A stretch of 35,251 bases of DNA from assembly GCF_001440475.1 (NCBI RefSeq), contig NZ_LLYB01000125.1, forward strand, positions 161,469 to 196,719, read 5' to 3'. The DNA is from Bradyrhizobium lablabi. Lineage in GTDB: Bacteria; Pseudomonadota; Alphaproteobacteria; Rhizobiales; Xanthobacteraceae. A program made the position numbers and the translations under genes. The notes beneath the pieces are model-generated. The model saw only the letters and a program-made list of their open reading frames with translations, ran no database searches and was not told where the DNA came from. Shown here one piece after another: positions 8,342 to 17,245 of the stretch (its first letter is position 1; each line of letters opens with the position of its first letter).

Positions 8342-9292
8342 TTGGTCTCGGAAAGTGATCTTGAGTCTGCGCTCGATGTCGTCAGGGCCGGCGCCGCCGG
8401 CCCTGCCGAGGGCATTTTTGGTCCGGCGTCGGTGACGTGGCGGATCGACCGGGAAGCCGTCATCTTTCTCGGCGCCGGACGTGCCTTGCTGCTTCAATTG
8501 GCGTATCCCTGGGTCGCCGCCGCCATCGCCGAGCACTCGCGCACCTTTGCCGATCCGATCGGCCGCTTTCATCGCACCTTCGAGGTGATGTTCACGATGG
8601 TGTTCGGTTCGCTCGACAGCGCAACCGCCGCCGCCCGGTGCCTGCACCGGCGGCACGCCGGCATCTCCGGCAATTTGCCCGAAGCGGCCGGCTGCTTTGC
8701 CAAGGGTTCGTCCTACAGCGCCAATGATATCGCCGCGTTGCGCTGGGTTCATGCCACCCTCGTCGAAACCGCCTTGATCGCCTACGACCTCGTCTTGCCT
8801 CCGCTCTCAACGGAAGAGCGCGAGCGATATTGGGTCGAAAGCCGGCTGTTCGGGTCATTGTTCGGGCTGAAGCCCGAGGACTTGCCGGCGGACTGGTCAT
8901 CCTTCGCGGATTACACCGCCGCAATGGCGCAATCCGACACCCTGTCCGTCAGCCCCGCGGCGCGTGACGTCGCCCAGCAGATATTCGCCGGCGCGCGGCC
9001 CTGGCTGCGGCCGCCGCGATGGTATCTGGCCCTGACCGCGCAGATGTTGCCCGAACGGCTGCGCGCAGGCTTCGGCCTCGATCTCGACGAGCGCGACCGG
9101 CGCGCCGCGGATCGCGCGCTGAAGTGGATCCGCCGCGTATATCCCCATCTGCCGGCCCGCCTCCGCTACGCCGGTCCCTACCATGAAGCCCAGGCCCGGC
9201 TGCAAGGAAAGCCGCGGCTTGGCATCACAACCCAATGGCTTAATCGGGCGTGGACCGGACGACCGCGGCTGGGCGATCGTTGGGAGCGGTGA
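8342..9292 (+). CDS. MpaB-family (DUF2236) oxygenase-like protein
   Basis: The 316-residue protein matches the DUF2236/MpaB group, which includes heme-dependent latex-clearing oxygenase relatives. Recognisable parts are FGPASVTWRIDREAVIFLGAGRALLLQLAYPWVAAAIAEHS near the N-terminus, FHRTFEVMFTMVFG (about residues 77-90), and ALRWVHATLVETALIAYD (about residues 133-150), in which the histidines are the usual conserved positions of the family. I used the TTG at 8342 because the frame opens there and no ATG lies before the conserved region. Substrate is unknown; many bacterial members have no assigned reaction. Confidence 0.8.
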   Translation: MVSESDLESALDVVRAGAAGPAEGIFGPASVTWRIDREAVIFLGAGRALLLQLAYPWVAAAIAEHSRTFADPIGRFHRTFEVMFTMVFGSLDSATAAARCLHRRHAGISGNLPEAAGCFAKGSSYSANDIAALRWVHATLVETALIAYDLVLPPLSTEERERYWVESRLFGSLFGLKPEDLPADWSSFADYTAAMAQSDTLSVSPAARDVAQQIFAGARPWLRPPRWYLALTAQMLPERLRAGFGLDLDERDRRAADRALKWIRRVYPHLPARLRYAGPYHEAQARLQGKPRLGITTQWLNRAWTGRPRLGDRWER

Positions 9293-9366
9293 GATCAATG
9301 GGCATCGGCGTGTCATTGCAGTAAAAGGCCTCACTGCCGGCGATTCCTGAAAACCAAACTTGCAGA

Positions 9367-9732
9367 ATGGGGCTTTTTGGACCGATGGACGAGGACGACG
9401 ACCCGATCGAGGAGATTTCGCGGATCGAAGCGCGGCTCGAGGAGCTGGCCGAGACCGCCGAGCGGTGCCGCAAGATCACGGTGGTCTCGAAGTCGGCGAT
9501 CGCCGCCGGGGCCGGATTGATGCTGGTCACGATGCTCGGCCTGCTCGGATCCAATCAGGTCGCCGCCATCGGCTCGATTGCGGCAGTGCTGGGCGGCATC
9601 GTGTCGCTCGGCTCCAACGCCAGCACCTTGCGCCAGACCATGGCCGCCATGAGCGACGCCGAGGCGCGTCGTTCGGACCTGATCGGCAGGATGGACCTTC
9701 GCGTGGTGGGTGACGAAGCGCGCCACACTTAA
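9367..9732 (+). CDS. Small membrane protein with acidic coiled N-terminus
   Basis: The 121-residue protein begins with an acidic helix (DEDDDPIEEISRIEARLEELAETAE), then has two hydrophobic segments (about residues 44-60 and 65-83: AIAAGAGLMLVTMLGLLG and VAAIGSIAAVLGGIVSLG), and a polar C-terminus with SDAEARRSDLIGRMDL. The layout suggests a hairpin in the inner membrane with both ends in the cytoplasm. I do not recognise a named family. It is a lone gene after the oxygenase, followed directly by a 20-bp tandem repeat. Confidence 0.65.
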   Translation: MGLFGPMDEDDDPIEEISRIEARLEELAETAERCRKITVVSKSAIAAGAGLMLVTMLGLLGSNQVAAIGSIAAVLGGIVSLGSNASTLRQTMAAMSDAEARRSDLIGRMDLRVVGDEARHT

Positions 9733-9771
9733 TATTCGCAAGCGGTGCAAGATATTCGCAGGCGGTGCAAG
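9732..9771. repeat. Tandem 20-bp direct repeat
   Basis: Two copies of ATATTCGCARGCGGTGCAAG stand head to tail (9732-9751 and 9752-9771) and differ at one base (A or G at position 10). They begin at the stop codon of the preceding gene and lie about 190 bases upstream of the frameshifted binding-protein gene. This could be a chance duplication or two protein-binding sites. Confidence 0.8.
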
Positions 9772-9962
9772 CGAGGGCGTGACGTGTCAATTCAGTGGCG
9801 CTGCCGCCGCAATTTCCCGTTGCCGGCCGATGCCGCGTCATCTTGCCTCGGATCGACTTGGCGCGACGGCGCAGATCCTGCTTTGACAGCTTCGCGCCGA
9901 CCTGATCCATTTCCAGTATCGAGCGTGGCGAAGCATCCAGCACCAGTTGAGGAGTAGGTCTC

Positions 9963-11745
9963 ATGAAAGAACAGCAAATTCGAGACCTGATCGCAGACGT
10001 CAAGACCGGCCAGTTGTCGCGGCGGGCCTTTGTCCAGCAGATGATCGCCATTGGCCTTTCGGCGCCGATGGCCGGGATGATGCTGAGCCAGTCCGGGGTC
10101 GCGATGGCCCAGACCGCGCTTCCCTACAAGCCGACCAAGGCCGGCGGCGGCGGCGTGCTGAAGCTGATGTATTGGCAGGCCATAACTCTGCTCAACCCGC
10201 ATTTCGCCGTCGGCACCAAGGATCAGGAGGGCTCCCGGATCTTTTACGAGCCGCTGGCGGGATGGGACGGCGACGGCAATCTCATGCCGGTCCTCGCTGC
10301 CGAGATTCCGAGCAAGGAGAATGACGGATTGGCCGAAGACGGCCGCTCGGTGATCTGGAAGCTGAAACGCGGCGTCAAATGGCATGACGGCATGCCGTTC
10401 ACGGCCGACGATGTCGTCTTCAACTGGGAATACGCCAAGACACCGGAGACTGCGGCGGTCTCGATCGGCAGCTACAAGGACATCACGGCCGAGAAGGTCG
10501 ACGACTTCACTGTCCGCCTCACCTTTGCCAAGCCGACGCCGTTCTGGGCCGATGCCTTTGTCGGCAATTACGGCATGATCATCCCGAAACACCTGTTACG
10601 TCGGCGGCAAATCGCGCGAGGCGCCGCACAATCTGAAGCCGGTCGGCACCGGTCCCTATCAGTTCGTGGATTTCAAGCCGGGCGACATGCTCCGCGCCAA
10701 GATCAATCCCAACTATCACATCGCCAACCGGCCGCATTTCGACGAGGTAGAGGTCAAGGGTGGCGGCGACGCGGTGTCGGCGGCGCGCGCGGTGCTGCAG
10801 ACCGGTGAATATGATTATGCCTGGAACATGCAGGTCGAAGAGGAAATCCTGCAGAAGCTGGAGGCGGCCGGAAAGGGCAAGTTGAGCATCACGACGTCGG
10901 GCAATGTCGAATTCATGCAGCTCAACTCGACCGATCCTGCGGTCGAGGTCGACGGCGAGCGCGCCAGCATCAAGACCAAACATCCGCTGTTCAGCGATCC
11001 GGCCGTGCGGCAGGCCATCAATCTTTTGATCGATCGCGCGTCGATCGAGAAATTCATCTATGGCCGCACGGCGAAGGCCACCGCGAACTTCCTCAACAAC
11101 CCGGAGCGCTTCCGGTCGAAGAACACCAAGTTCGAGTTCAACATCGAGAAGGCCAACCAGATCCTCGAGACCGCCGGCTGGAAAAAGGGCGGCGACGGCA
11201 TCAGAGCCAAGGATGGCAAGCCGCTGAAGTTCGTCTTCCAGACCTCGATCAATGCGCCAAGGCAGAAGACCCAGGCCATCTTCAAGCAGGCGTGCCAGAA
11301 GTCGGGCATCGACGTCGAATTGAAGTCGGTGGTGGGATCGGTGTTCTTCTCCTCCGACACCGCCAATCCCGACACCTACACGCATTTCTATTGCGATGCG
11401 CAGATGTACAACACCACCATGCCGCAGGCCGATCCGCAGTTCTTCATGAACCAGTACACGTCATGGCAGGTGGCGAACAAGGACAACAAGTGGCAGGGGC
11501 GCAATGTCTCGCGCTGGCAAAGCAAGGAATATGACGAGATCTACAAGCAGGTCGAACAGGAGCTCGACGCGGTGAAGCGCGCGGCGCTGTTCGTCAAGCT
11601 CAACGACCTCGTCGTGACGGACAATTACATCCAGCCCATCGTCTCCCGCACCCGCGTCGCCGCGCTCGGCAGCAAGCTGACCGCGCATATCTCGGGCTGG
11701 GACGCCGATCTGTGGCAGCTTGGGAGCTGGTATCGGGAAACGTGA
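9963..11745 (+). pseudogene. Frameshifted peptide-type ABC substrate-binding protein (Tat-exported)
   Basis: The locus encodes a family 5 (peptide/opine-type) extracellular binding protein in two frames. The first frame starts at 9963 with a twin-arginine signal (LSRRAFVQQM, then a hydrophobic run ending AMAQ). It continues with the family motifs GSRIFYEPLAGW, WKLKRGVKWHDGMPFTADDVVFNWEY and ends its homology at MIIPKHL near 10596. The second frame resumes at about 10598 with YVGGKSREAPHNLKPVGTGPYQF, then continues to DLWQLGSWYRET at 11745. The product would be about 595 residues if restored. The frame change fits loss of two bases modulo three, for example eight. No permease or ATPase genes flank it, so it was an orphan receptor. 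A sequencing error cannot be excluded. Confidence 0.85.
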
Positions 11746-12130
11746 GGGCGAGGATGCCGTGACAGCAAGCGCCATTGGCCCGCGAACCGAAACTGCAAAG
11801 CAGCGTAGGATTGTGAGTATCAGTGGTAAAGCTGCGGAGCAGGCGCTCGTCTCCGAACCGCCTTGCTGTCTCCTTTGCGCAACATCCGATGTGTTCCTCG
11901 TCTGGGAACACCATTTGCGACTCCACACCCGAAGATATTCGGCCCAGTGTTCGAAGAACCGGGATGGCGGATCGAGCGTTTTTCATACTGATTCATTTGA
12001 GCCCGGTGGGCCGCAGCGCGAAAATGCCTGCGGTCTTTTCACTCCAGAATTCGTCAGCGCGGGAGCGCAACATGGAAGGCGCAAAGCCACCATGGCGCGT
12101 GGAGCGTCGCTGGATCATTGAAGGTCGCCG
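11746..12130. other. Gene-free interval after the broken binding-protein gene
   Basis: I see no convincing gene, terminator or RNA here. Open frames of about 100 to 130 codons exist on the plus strand, but they overlap each other in different frames, lack a ribosome-binding sequence and show no familiar protein features. Confidence 0.6.
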
Positions 12131-12721
12131 TCAGTGAACGTCGCGGTGCAAGGATAGCGCGTGATGCCGCGCCTCGCGCGAGGCTGGCCGCTCGGAAGGG
12201 TCGCGGCCAAGCTTGGGCTTCAAATCCGCGAGGTCGATGAAAGCGTCGGCCTGCCGCCGGAGCTCATCGGCAACCATCGGCGGATGGGTGGCAATGGTTG
12301 AGACGACGGTGACGCGAACGCCTCGACGTTGGATCGCCTCCACCAGTGGGCGGAAGTCGCCGTCACCTGAGAACAGAATCATGTGATCGATATGCTCGGC
12401 TAGCTCCATGGCATCAACAGCGAGTTTGATGTCCATGCTGCCCTTCGTCTTGCGATGGCCGCTGGTGTCGGTGAACTCCCTCATCGGCCTGGTGGCCACG
12501 GTATAGCCGTTATAGTCGAGCCAATCGATCAAGGGCCGGATCGACGAATATTCCTGATCCTCGATCACCGCAGTGTAGTAAAATGCGCGAACCAGCGTGC
12601 CGCGACTTTGGAATTCAGCGAGCAGTCGCTTGTAATCCACATCGAAGCCAAGCATCTTGCTGGTCGCATAGAGATTGGCACCATCGATAAGGAGTGCGAT
12701 CTTGGTACAGCTGGATGACAT
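12131..12721 (-). CDS. NYN-domain (LabA/DUF88-like) protein
   Basis: The 196-residue cytoplasmic protein is a NYN domain of the PIN-like nuclease fold. The conserved acidic residues are visible: the first strand IALLIDGANLY (Asp near residue 13), GSMDIKLAVDAMELAE in the middle and LFSGDGDFRPLVEAI (about residues 115-130). Members are predicted metal-dependent ribonucleases, and some are associated with RNA processing or clock output (LabA). I chose the ATG at 12721, with GGGGA about 11 bases upstream; the frame extends back to a TTG at 12751. An inverted repeat TTTGGG-N8-CCCAAA sits immediately upstream (12721-12740). It appears monocistronic. Confidence 0.85.
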   Translation of the reverse strand: MSSSCTKIALLIDGANLYATSKMLGFDVDYKRLLAEFQSRGTLVRAFYYTAVIEDQEYSSIRPLIDWLDYNGYTVATRPMREFTDTSGHRKTKGSMDIKLAVDAMELAEHIDHMILFSGDGDFRPLVEAIQRRGVRVTVVSTIATHPPMVADELRRQADAFIDLADLKPKLGRDPSERPASREARHHALSLHRDVH

Positions 12722-12768
12722 TTGGGCAATGGTCCCCAAATCGGACAGCAAGACATTAGAGACATCAG

Positions 12769-13377
12769 TTACGTTATTTGTACAAGATCCAGGAAGCCAT
12801 CAAGCGCCGCCATGTTCAGGTCGTCAAGGAAGAGCGCGGCAAAAAAGGCGTGTGTTTTGCGCCGCCACGAAAAGCGGGCTGGAGCGGCATCGAGAGTGGA
12901 CTTGCCCATCGAACCATAGACTGCGGCAGGGTCTTGTTGTGGCGCAGAGAGACGCCCGCCAGGGACGAAGACCATCCGCTTGAGCTTGTTGATGGCGCGG
13001 ACGACGAAGCCGAGTCCGAACGGAATGGTCTGGCGGAAGAAGGCGATCTTCTTGACATGACCCTCGACATGCCATTTGACCTGCGCACCGTGGCGGAACA
13101 AGATCACGTCACCGACGCCATAGCGCCGCGGCGGCATGCCCTCACTCTCGAGCACGATCGATCCGTCGAGGATCATGATGGTTTCGTCGACATCGTAGTA
13201 CCAGTTGAACTTGCCCTCGGTGCAGGACCAGATCAGGGTCTTGGTCGTGCCGCATGCGCTGGTTGACAGCTCGCGTGAGCGGGCCTCCGGATTGCCCTCG
13301 AGGATCCAGGATGGCTCAATCGGCGATGGCTTGAGTTCTACGTTGCAATGGCCGGTTTCAATGAGCGTAAGCGACAT
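12769..13377 (-). CDS. Cupin-domain protein
   Basis: The 202-residue protein has a single cupin-like domain in its first 120 residues. After a short N-terminal arm, TLIWSCTEGKFNWYYDVDETIMILDGSIVLESEG and RRYGVGDVILFRHGAQVKWHV correspond to the two cupin motifs. The pattern resembles the EutQ/DUF861 type, in which metal ligands are only partly conserved. The C-terminal 80 residues (KLKRMVFVPGG, then a basic and hydrophobic tail) are not part of the fold. Function is unknown. The ATG at 13377 fits the start of the domain better than the upstream codon at 13401. It follows the thiamine-diphosphate enzyme gene in the same orientation but 276 bases away, so it probably has its own promoter. Confidence 0.7.
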   Translation of the reverse strand: MSLTLIETGHCNVELKPSPIEPSWILEGNPEARSRELSTSACGTTKTLIWSCTEGKFNWYYDVDETIMILDGSIVLESEGMPPRRYGVGDVILFRHGAQVKWHVEGHVKKIAFFRQTIPFGLGFVVRAINKLKRMVFVPGGRLSAPQQDPAAVYGSMGKSTLDAAPARFSWRRKTHAFFAALFLDDLNMAALDGFLDLVQIT

Positions 13378-13475
13378 CGATGACCTCAATCTATTGAACA
13401 AGTATAAACGGCTTCAAAGGCATCCCGGTGGCGATAGTTTCAGATTGCCAAGTCTTCCGGGGCGGATGCGATCAG

Positions 13476-13503
13476 ATTATCCCAAAAAGAATGAAGAAGC
13501 CAA
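13476..13503 (-). promoter_or_regulatory. Candidate sigma70-type promoter of the cupin gene
   Basis: Read on the minus strand, TTGGCT (13498-13503) and GATAAT (13476-13481) are separated by 16 bases, close to the consensus for the housekeeping sigma factor. The element lies about 100 bases upstream of the cupin start, in the 276-base space after the thiamine-diphosphate enzyme gene. This interval holds no other gene that I can support. The same space contains a weak hairpin (CTCGGG at 13574 with CCCGAG at 13592) without a T tract. Confidence 0.3.
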
Positions 13504-13653
13504 TTTGCCGAAAATTGATTTGGGGTGCTCCGTTCAACGAGTCGTTCAACGCGGGTTACCTCTAACGGGGCACCTCGGGCTTGCGTCGAAACCCGAGATG
13601 AAGCTGGAATGCGAGTTGGGCGCATGGTCTCCTTCGTAACTTCGTCCTGAATT

Positions 13654-15324
13654 TCAGGCTACCGGAGCACCGTGTACGTCAGCCGACACTGCAGCGAGCG
13701 ATCGGTCAATTGTTTGACATACATCAGATCGAACTTCGATCACGACGGGGCCGTTCGCCGACATTGCTTCCGCGACCACATCGGCGGCCTGCGCCGCGCT
13801 TGTGATCGTATAGCCCTGCGCGCCGAATGCGCGGGCAAGCGCCGCAAAGTCGGGGTTGGACAGGTCCGTACCCCAAGGACGTTTCGGAAATGCTCTCTCC
13901 TGATGTGTACGGATGGTGCCGTACGATTGGTTGTTGGAGATCACGATCGTTATATTGAGCCGGCGAGCAACGGCAGTTGCCAATTCATTCCCGGTCATCA
14001 GGAAGCCGCCGTCGCCGCAGAACGCGATCACCTGACGTTTCGGATAACGAAGGCCCGCGCTCAATGCAGAAGGAACGCCACTGCCCATTGCGCCGCAGGC
14101 GGAGCCGAGCAGTCGCGCCGATGGCCTGAAGCGGAAAATCCGATGTACCCACCCGGCAAAGTTGCCGGAGTCGGTCGTCACAACAGCATCTGCTCTGGAA
14201 AGCTTGGCGATGGCCGCAACCGCATGGCCCAGGACATCAGCGCTGGGGATGCGCCGCTCAGGCCATCCATGCACCGCGTCCCGGACTTTCGCCACGGCCT
14301 CGATCCACTCGTCGCGCTCGCGCATGACGATCGGTAACTCGAGCGAGGATCTTACGAAGGGATGCGCCGACGCCACGATGGGGAGATCCGTATGGAAGTG
14401 AGTCCCGATCGCATTCGGGTCGGGGTAGACGTGGATCAGGGGCTGAGACGTCGGCGATTTTCGCGGAAACCGAAATCCCAGCGAAGACAAGTCGCCGAGC
14501 CGAGTGCCAACGGCAACGATCAGATCCGCTCGCTCAAACAGCCCGACATGAGCTGGCGACAGGAAAAAGCCAAGGTGCCCGATCCAGAGTCGGTGATCGT
14601 TCGGATACTGATCCTGCATTTTGGTGGTGACTGCGACCGGCACATTCCAGTGTTCGCTTAGCGCGACCAGATCCTCGCGAAATTCAGCGGTGCGACACTC
14701 TCCTCCGACCAGCAGAATCGGCCTCTCCGCGTCGCTAAGCAGGGTGGCTGCCTGTTCCACGGCGGCTCGACTGGGCTCGGCTCGCGCTACGCCGTGAGCT
14801 CTGGCGGAGAGCAAACCGGCGTCCATCTCGAGAACGTCCGCAGGAAGCTCGATCACAACCGGGCCAGGCGTGCCGCTGAGCGCCACGGAGAAAGCACGCG
14901 CCATCATCTCGGGCACCTGAGCCGCTGTCTCGAGTCTGACGGACCATTTAGTGAGGCCATTGAACGCGCGCGCCGTGTCGATCTCCTGCACCGCGTCACG
15001 ATTCAGGTTCGGCGTTTCGACCTGGCCGACCAGCAATACGAGGGGTATGGCCTCCTGGGAAGCTACATGGAGACCAATCGCTGCGTTGGATGCGCCCGGT
15101 CCGCGGCTTGCCATCACCACAGCCGCGCGGCCGGTGAGCTTGGCGTCGGCGACCGCGGCAAGACTGGCGCTTCCCTCGTGGCGGCAAGTCACGAGATCGA
15201 TCTCGTCGCGTTCGTACAGGGCGTCAAGGAGCGCAAGAAAGCTTTCGCCGGGTACGCTGAATGCCCGGTCGACGCCATGCGCGATCAGAATATCCACAAT
15301 TAGATCGGCAACCCGGAAAACCAT
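13654..15324 (-). CDS. Thiamine-diphosphate-dependent enzyme, acetolactate-synthase-like
   Basis: The 556-residue protein has the three-domain layout of the ThDP 2-oxo-acid decarboxylase/acetolactate synthase family. The Pyr domain carries the catalytic glutamate in CRHEGSASL (Glu50) and SRGPGASNAAIGLH. The central domain lies about residues 185-320. The PP domain has the ThDP/metal motif GDGGFLMTGNELATA through VISNNQSYGTIR (about residues 437-469). These enzymes cleave or condense 2-oxo acids. It is not clearly a biosynthetic IlvB: no small regulatory subunit gene is nearby. It is the last gene of the seven-gene leftward operon, 63 bases after the aminotransferase gene, so it may act on the matching keto acid. 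Substrate is inferred only from context. Confidence 0.85.
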   Translation of the reverse strand: MVFRVADLIVDILIAHGVDRAFSVPGESFLALLDALYERDEIDLVTCRHEGSASLAAVADAKLTGRAAVVMASRGPGASNAAIGLHVASQEAIPLVLLVGQVETPNLNRDAVQEIDTARAFNGLTKWSVRLETAAQVPEMMARAFSVALSGTPGPVVIELPADVLEMDAGLLSARAHGVARAEPSRAAVEQAATLLSDAERPILLVGGECRTAEFREDLVALSEHWNVPVAVTTKMQDQYPNDHRLWIGHLGFFLSPAHVGLFERADLIVAVGTRLGDLSSLGFRFPRKSPTSQPLIHVYPDPNAIGTHFHTDLPIVASAHPFVRSSLELPIVMRERDEWIEAVAKVRDAVHGWPERRIPSADVLGHAVAAIAKLSRADAVVTTDSGNFAGWVHRIFRFRPSARLLGSACGAMGSGVPSALSAGLRYPKRQVIAFCGDGGFLMTGNELATAVARRLNITIVISNNQSYGTIRTHQERAFPKRPWGTDLSNPDFAALARAFGAQGYTITSAAQAADVVAEAMSANGPVVIEVRSDVCQTIDRSLAAVSADVHGAPVA

Positions 15325-15387
15325 GCCACACCGCCTCGGTTAGAAGACCACCACATCCTGATCGACCAGATCACGCATCGATCCGTC

Positions 15388-16275
15388 TCACGCCGCAAGC
15401 TTTACCGCGTGCGCAAAATCCCAATACAGCTTCCGCGCACGCGCATAGAACGGGCCGGGCGTGAGCTGACGGTCGTCGATCCGGATCACCGGCATGACCT
15501 TGGCGAAATTGCCGGTCGAAAAGATCTCGTCCGCGGCGAGGAAATCGGCATATCGCAGCGTGGTCTCTATCACGGTGACGCCTTCGCCGCGCAACAGTTC
15601 GATTACCCGCTGCCGGGTAATGCCGTTCAGGAAGGTGCCGTTCGGCGCCGGCGTGTAGACTGCGCCGTCTTTCGCCATGAACACGTTTGCATTGCCGAAC
15701 TCCGCGACGTTGCCGAGCATGTCCAGCATCAGGCAGTTCTGGAAGCCGCGCGAGGCCGCCTCGATCAGCGCACGCGAACAGTTCGGGTAGAGACAGGAAG
15801 CCTTGACATCGACCGGTGCGCATTCGGCGGTTGGCCTGCGGAACGGCGACAGCGTGATCGCGACGCCGGCAGGCTTCGGGATCGGCGCTTCGTAGATACA
15901 AAGGCACCAGTCGGTCGTTTCCGGATCGTAGAGCACGCCGCCGCCGATGCCGTTCTGCGGCCAATACATCGGACGGACGTAGAGCTCGGCATTGGCCGGG
16001 AAGCGGGCGATGCCTTCGTGCGCCAGACCCAGCCAGGTGTCGAGATCCACGATCGGCTTGAGCCCGAATTTGACCGCGGATTCATTGACGCGGGCGCAAT
16101 GGCGATCCAGGTCAGGCGTGACGCCTTCGAAGGCGCGTGCACCATCGAAGATGGTGGAGCCGAGCCAGAGCCCATGCGTGCGTGGGCCCATGATCGGCGC
16201 ATTGCCCTCCAGCCACTGGCCTTTGAAGAACGTCCATGTCCGCGAATGGTTGACAGGCTTGCTGTTCGGAATCAT
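15388..16275 (-). CDS. Class IV (branched-chain-type) PLP aminotransferase
   Basis: The 295-residue fold-type IV aminotransferase would interconvert an amino acid and its 2-oxo acid. The N-terminal STIFDGARAFEGV matches the branched-chain family opening. The PLP lysine is Lys158 (PVDVKASCLYPNC), Glu192 in NVAEFGNANVFM supports the cofactor, and GTFLNGITRQRVIELLR is the phosphate-binding region. The frame extends 27 codons upstream, but ATG 16275 starts a typical family N-terminus. Substrate specificity cannot be read; IlvE is usually a single housekeeping gene, and this copy lies inside a biosynthetic operon next to a ThDP enzyme. It follows the GNAT-like gene by 26 bases. Confidence 0.85.
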   Translation of the reverse strand: MIPNSKPVNHSRTWTFFKGQWLEGNAPIMGPRTHGLWLGSTIFDGARAFEGVTPDLDRHCARVNESAVKFGLKPIVDLDTWLGLAHEGIARFPANAELYVRPMYWPQNGIGGGVLYDPETTDWCLCIYEAPIPKPAGVAITLSPFRRPTAECAPVDVKASCLYPNCSRALIEAASRGFQNCLMLDMLGNVAEFGNANVFMAKDGAVYTPAPNGTFLNGITRQRVIELLRGEGVTVIETTLRYADFLAADEIFSTGNFAKVMPVIRIDDRQLTPGPFYARARKLYWDFAHAVKLAA

Positions 16276-16301
16276 GACGGTTCTCCATATAGGCGACTGA
16301 G

Positions 16302-17162
16302 TTAGGGTCCATAGATCACCAGCTCGGTATCCGACAGATCGGCAAGCCGGGGGCACTGCGGACCCTTGAAGTATTTGCGGCCGCGCAGCGCGCGATAGAA
16401 GCCGACCAGATCCTTCATGTGGTCATTGGCGTCGAGGGCTACCGAGATCCGGCCGCGCCGGAGCAGGAAGCGGCCGATAGCGCCGGCGCAGGCGACAAAG
16501 TCGGCTACATCGTGGCAATAGATCAACTGCATCGCCGGCAGGGCGATCCGGCGGACACGCATCGGCTGCAGGACGAAGGGTGAGCTATGGCCGTCGGCCG
16601 CGTGGCACGCCAGGCTGAGGCAGCCGTAGGCCGCGTGCCGTGCAAGCAGCGCGACGTCGGTCTTGGACAAGCCGTCGATCGCCAGCGCGTCCTGCTGCAC
16701 GACTTCGACACGCATGCCCTTCGCCGGACGCGACAGCGCGGGAAGAGAGAAGAACAAGCCATCGCAATACGCGCGGAATCCCTGGGCTTCGATGGTCGGC
16801 CAGGTCCAGTAGGCCGGGCTGATGTTGACGTAAGTGACATGCTTGTGGCGCTGCGCGATCTTGGTCAGCATCGGCGCATAGTTGCGAAAGGCAGGTTCCA
16901 CATACCAGCTGGAGACATTGCAGCGGATGCAGGTCCCGCCGCCGTGGTCACGCCCAGCGTAGATCAGCAGCAAAACACCAACGGGCGTTCCCTCATGGTC
17001 GAGCATGTAGCCAAAGCGCGGGAAACCTTCGGGCACCTCGCGCACGGAAGTGCGCCGGAGGCCCTCCATCCAGTAGTCGCGCGAGCGGCCCTCAAAGCCG
17101 CGTGTCAAGAGATCGGCGACGGCGGCAAGGTCGGCGCTTTCGATCTCGCGGCATCGGATCAT
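16302..17162 (-). CDS. GNAT-like acyltransferase, divergent
   Basis: The 286-residue protein starts like a GNAT acyltransferase (IRCREIESADLAAVADLLTRGF; then FGYMLDHEGTPVGVLLLIYAG and SSWYVEPAFRNYAPMLTKIAQ, which resemble the beta4 strand and the acetyl-CoA-binding helix). The second half (about residues 150-286) is not typical of a single GNAT domain and may be a degenerate second one. Such proteins are annotated as acyl-CoA acyltransferases in Bradyrhizobium. In this operon it could acylate an amino group or transfer an acyl or aminoacyl group from a carrier protein; that is inference. It lies between the MetA-like gene and the aminotransferase gene. Confidence 0.65.
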   Translation of the reverse strand: MIRCREIESADLAAVADLLTRGFEGRSRDYWMEGLRRTSVREVPEGFPRFGYMLDHEGTPVGVLLLIYAGRDHGGGTCIRCNVSSWYVEPAFRNYAPMLTKIAQRHKHVTYVNISPAYWTWPTIEAQGFRAYCDGLFFSLPALSRPAKGMRVEVVQQDALAIDGLSKTDVALLARHAAYGCLSLACHAADGHSSPFVLQPMRVRRIALPAMQLIYCHDVADFVACAGAIGRFLLRRGRISVALDANDHMKDLVGFYRALRGRKYFKGPQCPRLADLSDTELVIYGP

Positions 17163-17245
17163 GGTCCGAACTCCGTCATGCGATCCAATCCCGCTTCCTC
17201 GTCAACAGCTCGGCCGCGCGAGCCCCCTTCTTGCGCCTGCTCCCG

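Noticed and set aside
11823..12137. Possible 104-codon gene after the broken binding-protein gene
   Set aside because: No ribosome-binding sequence or domain is visible, and overlapping alternatives of similar length exist in another frame.
12721..12740. Inverted repeat TTTGGG-N8-CCCAAA at the NYN gene start
   Set aside because: A six-base arm at one site is weak evidence, and it overlaps the ribosome-binding sequence region; I mention it under the gene but do not call an operator.
13205..13639. 144-codon frame across the upstream region of the cupin gene
   Set aside because: Its first half is antisense to the cupin gene and the rest covers the promoter interval; there is no domain.
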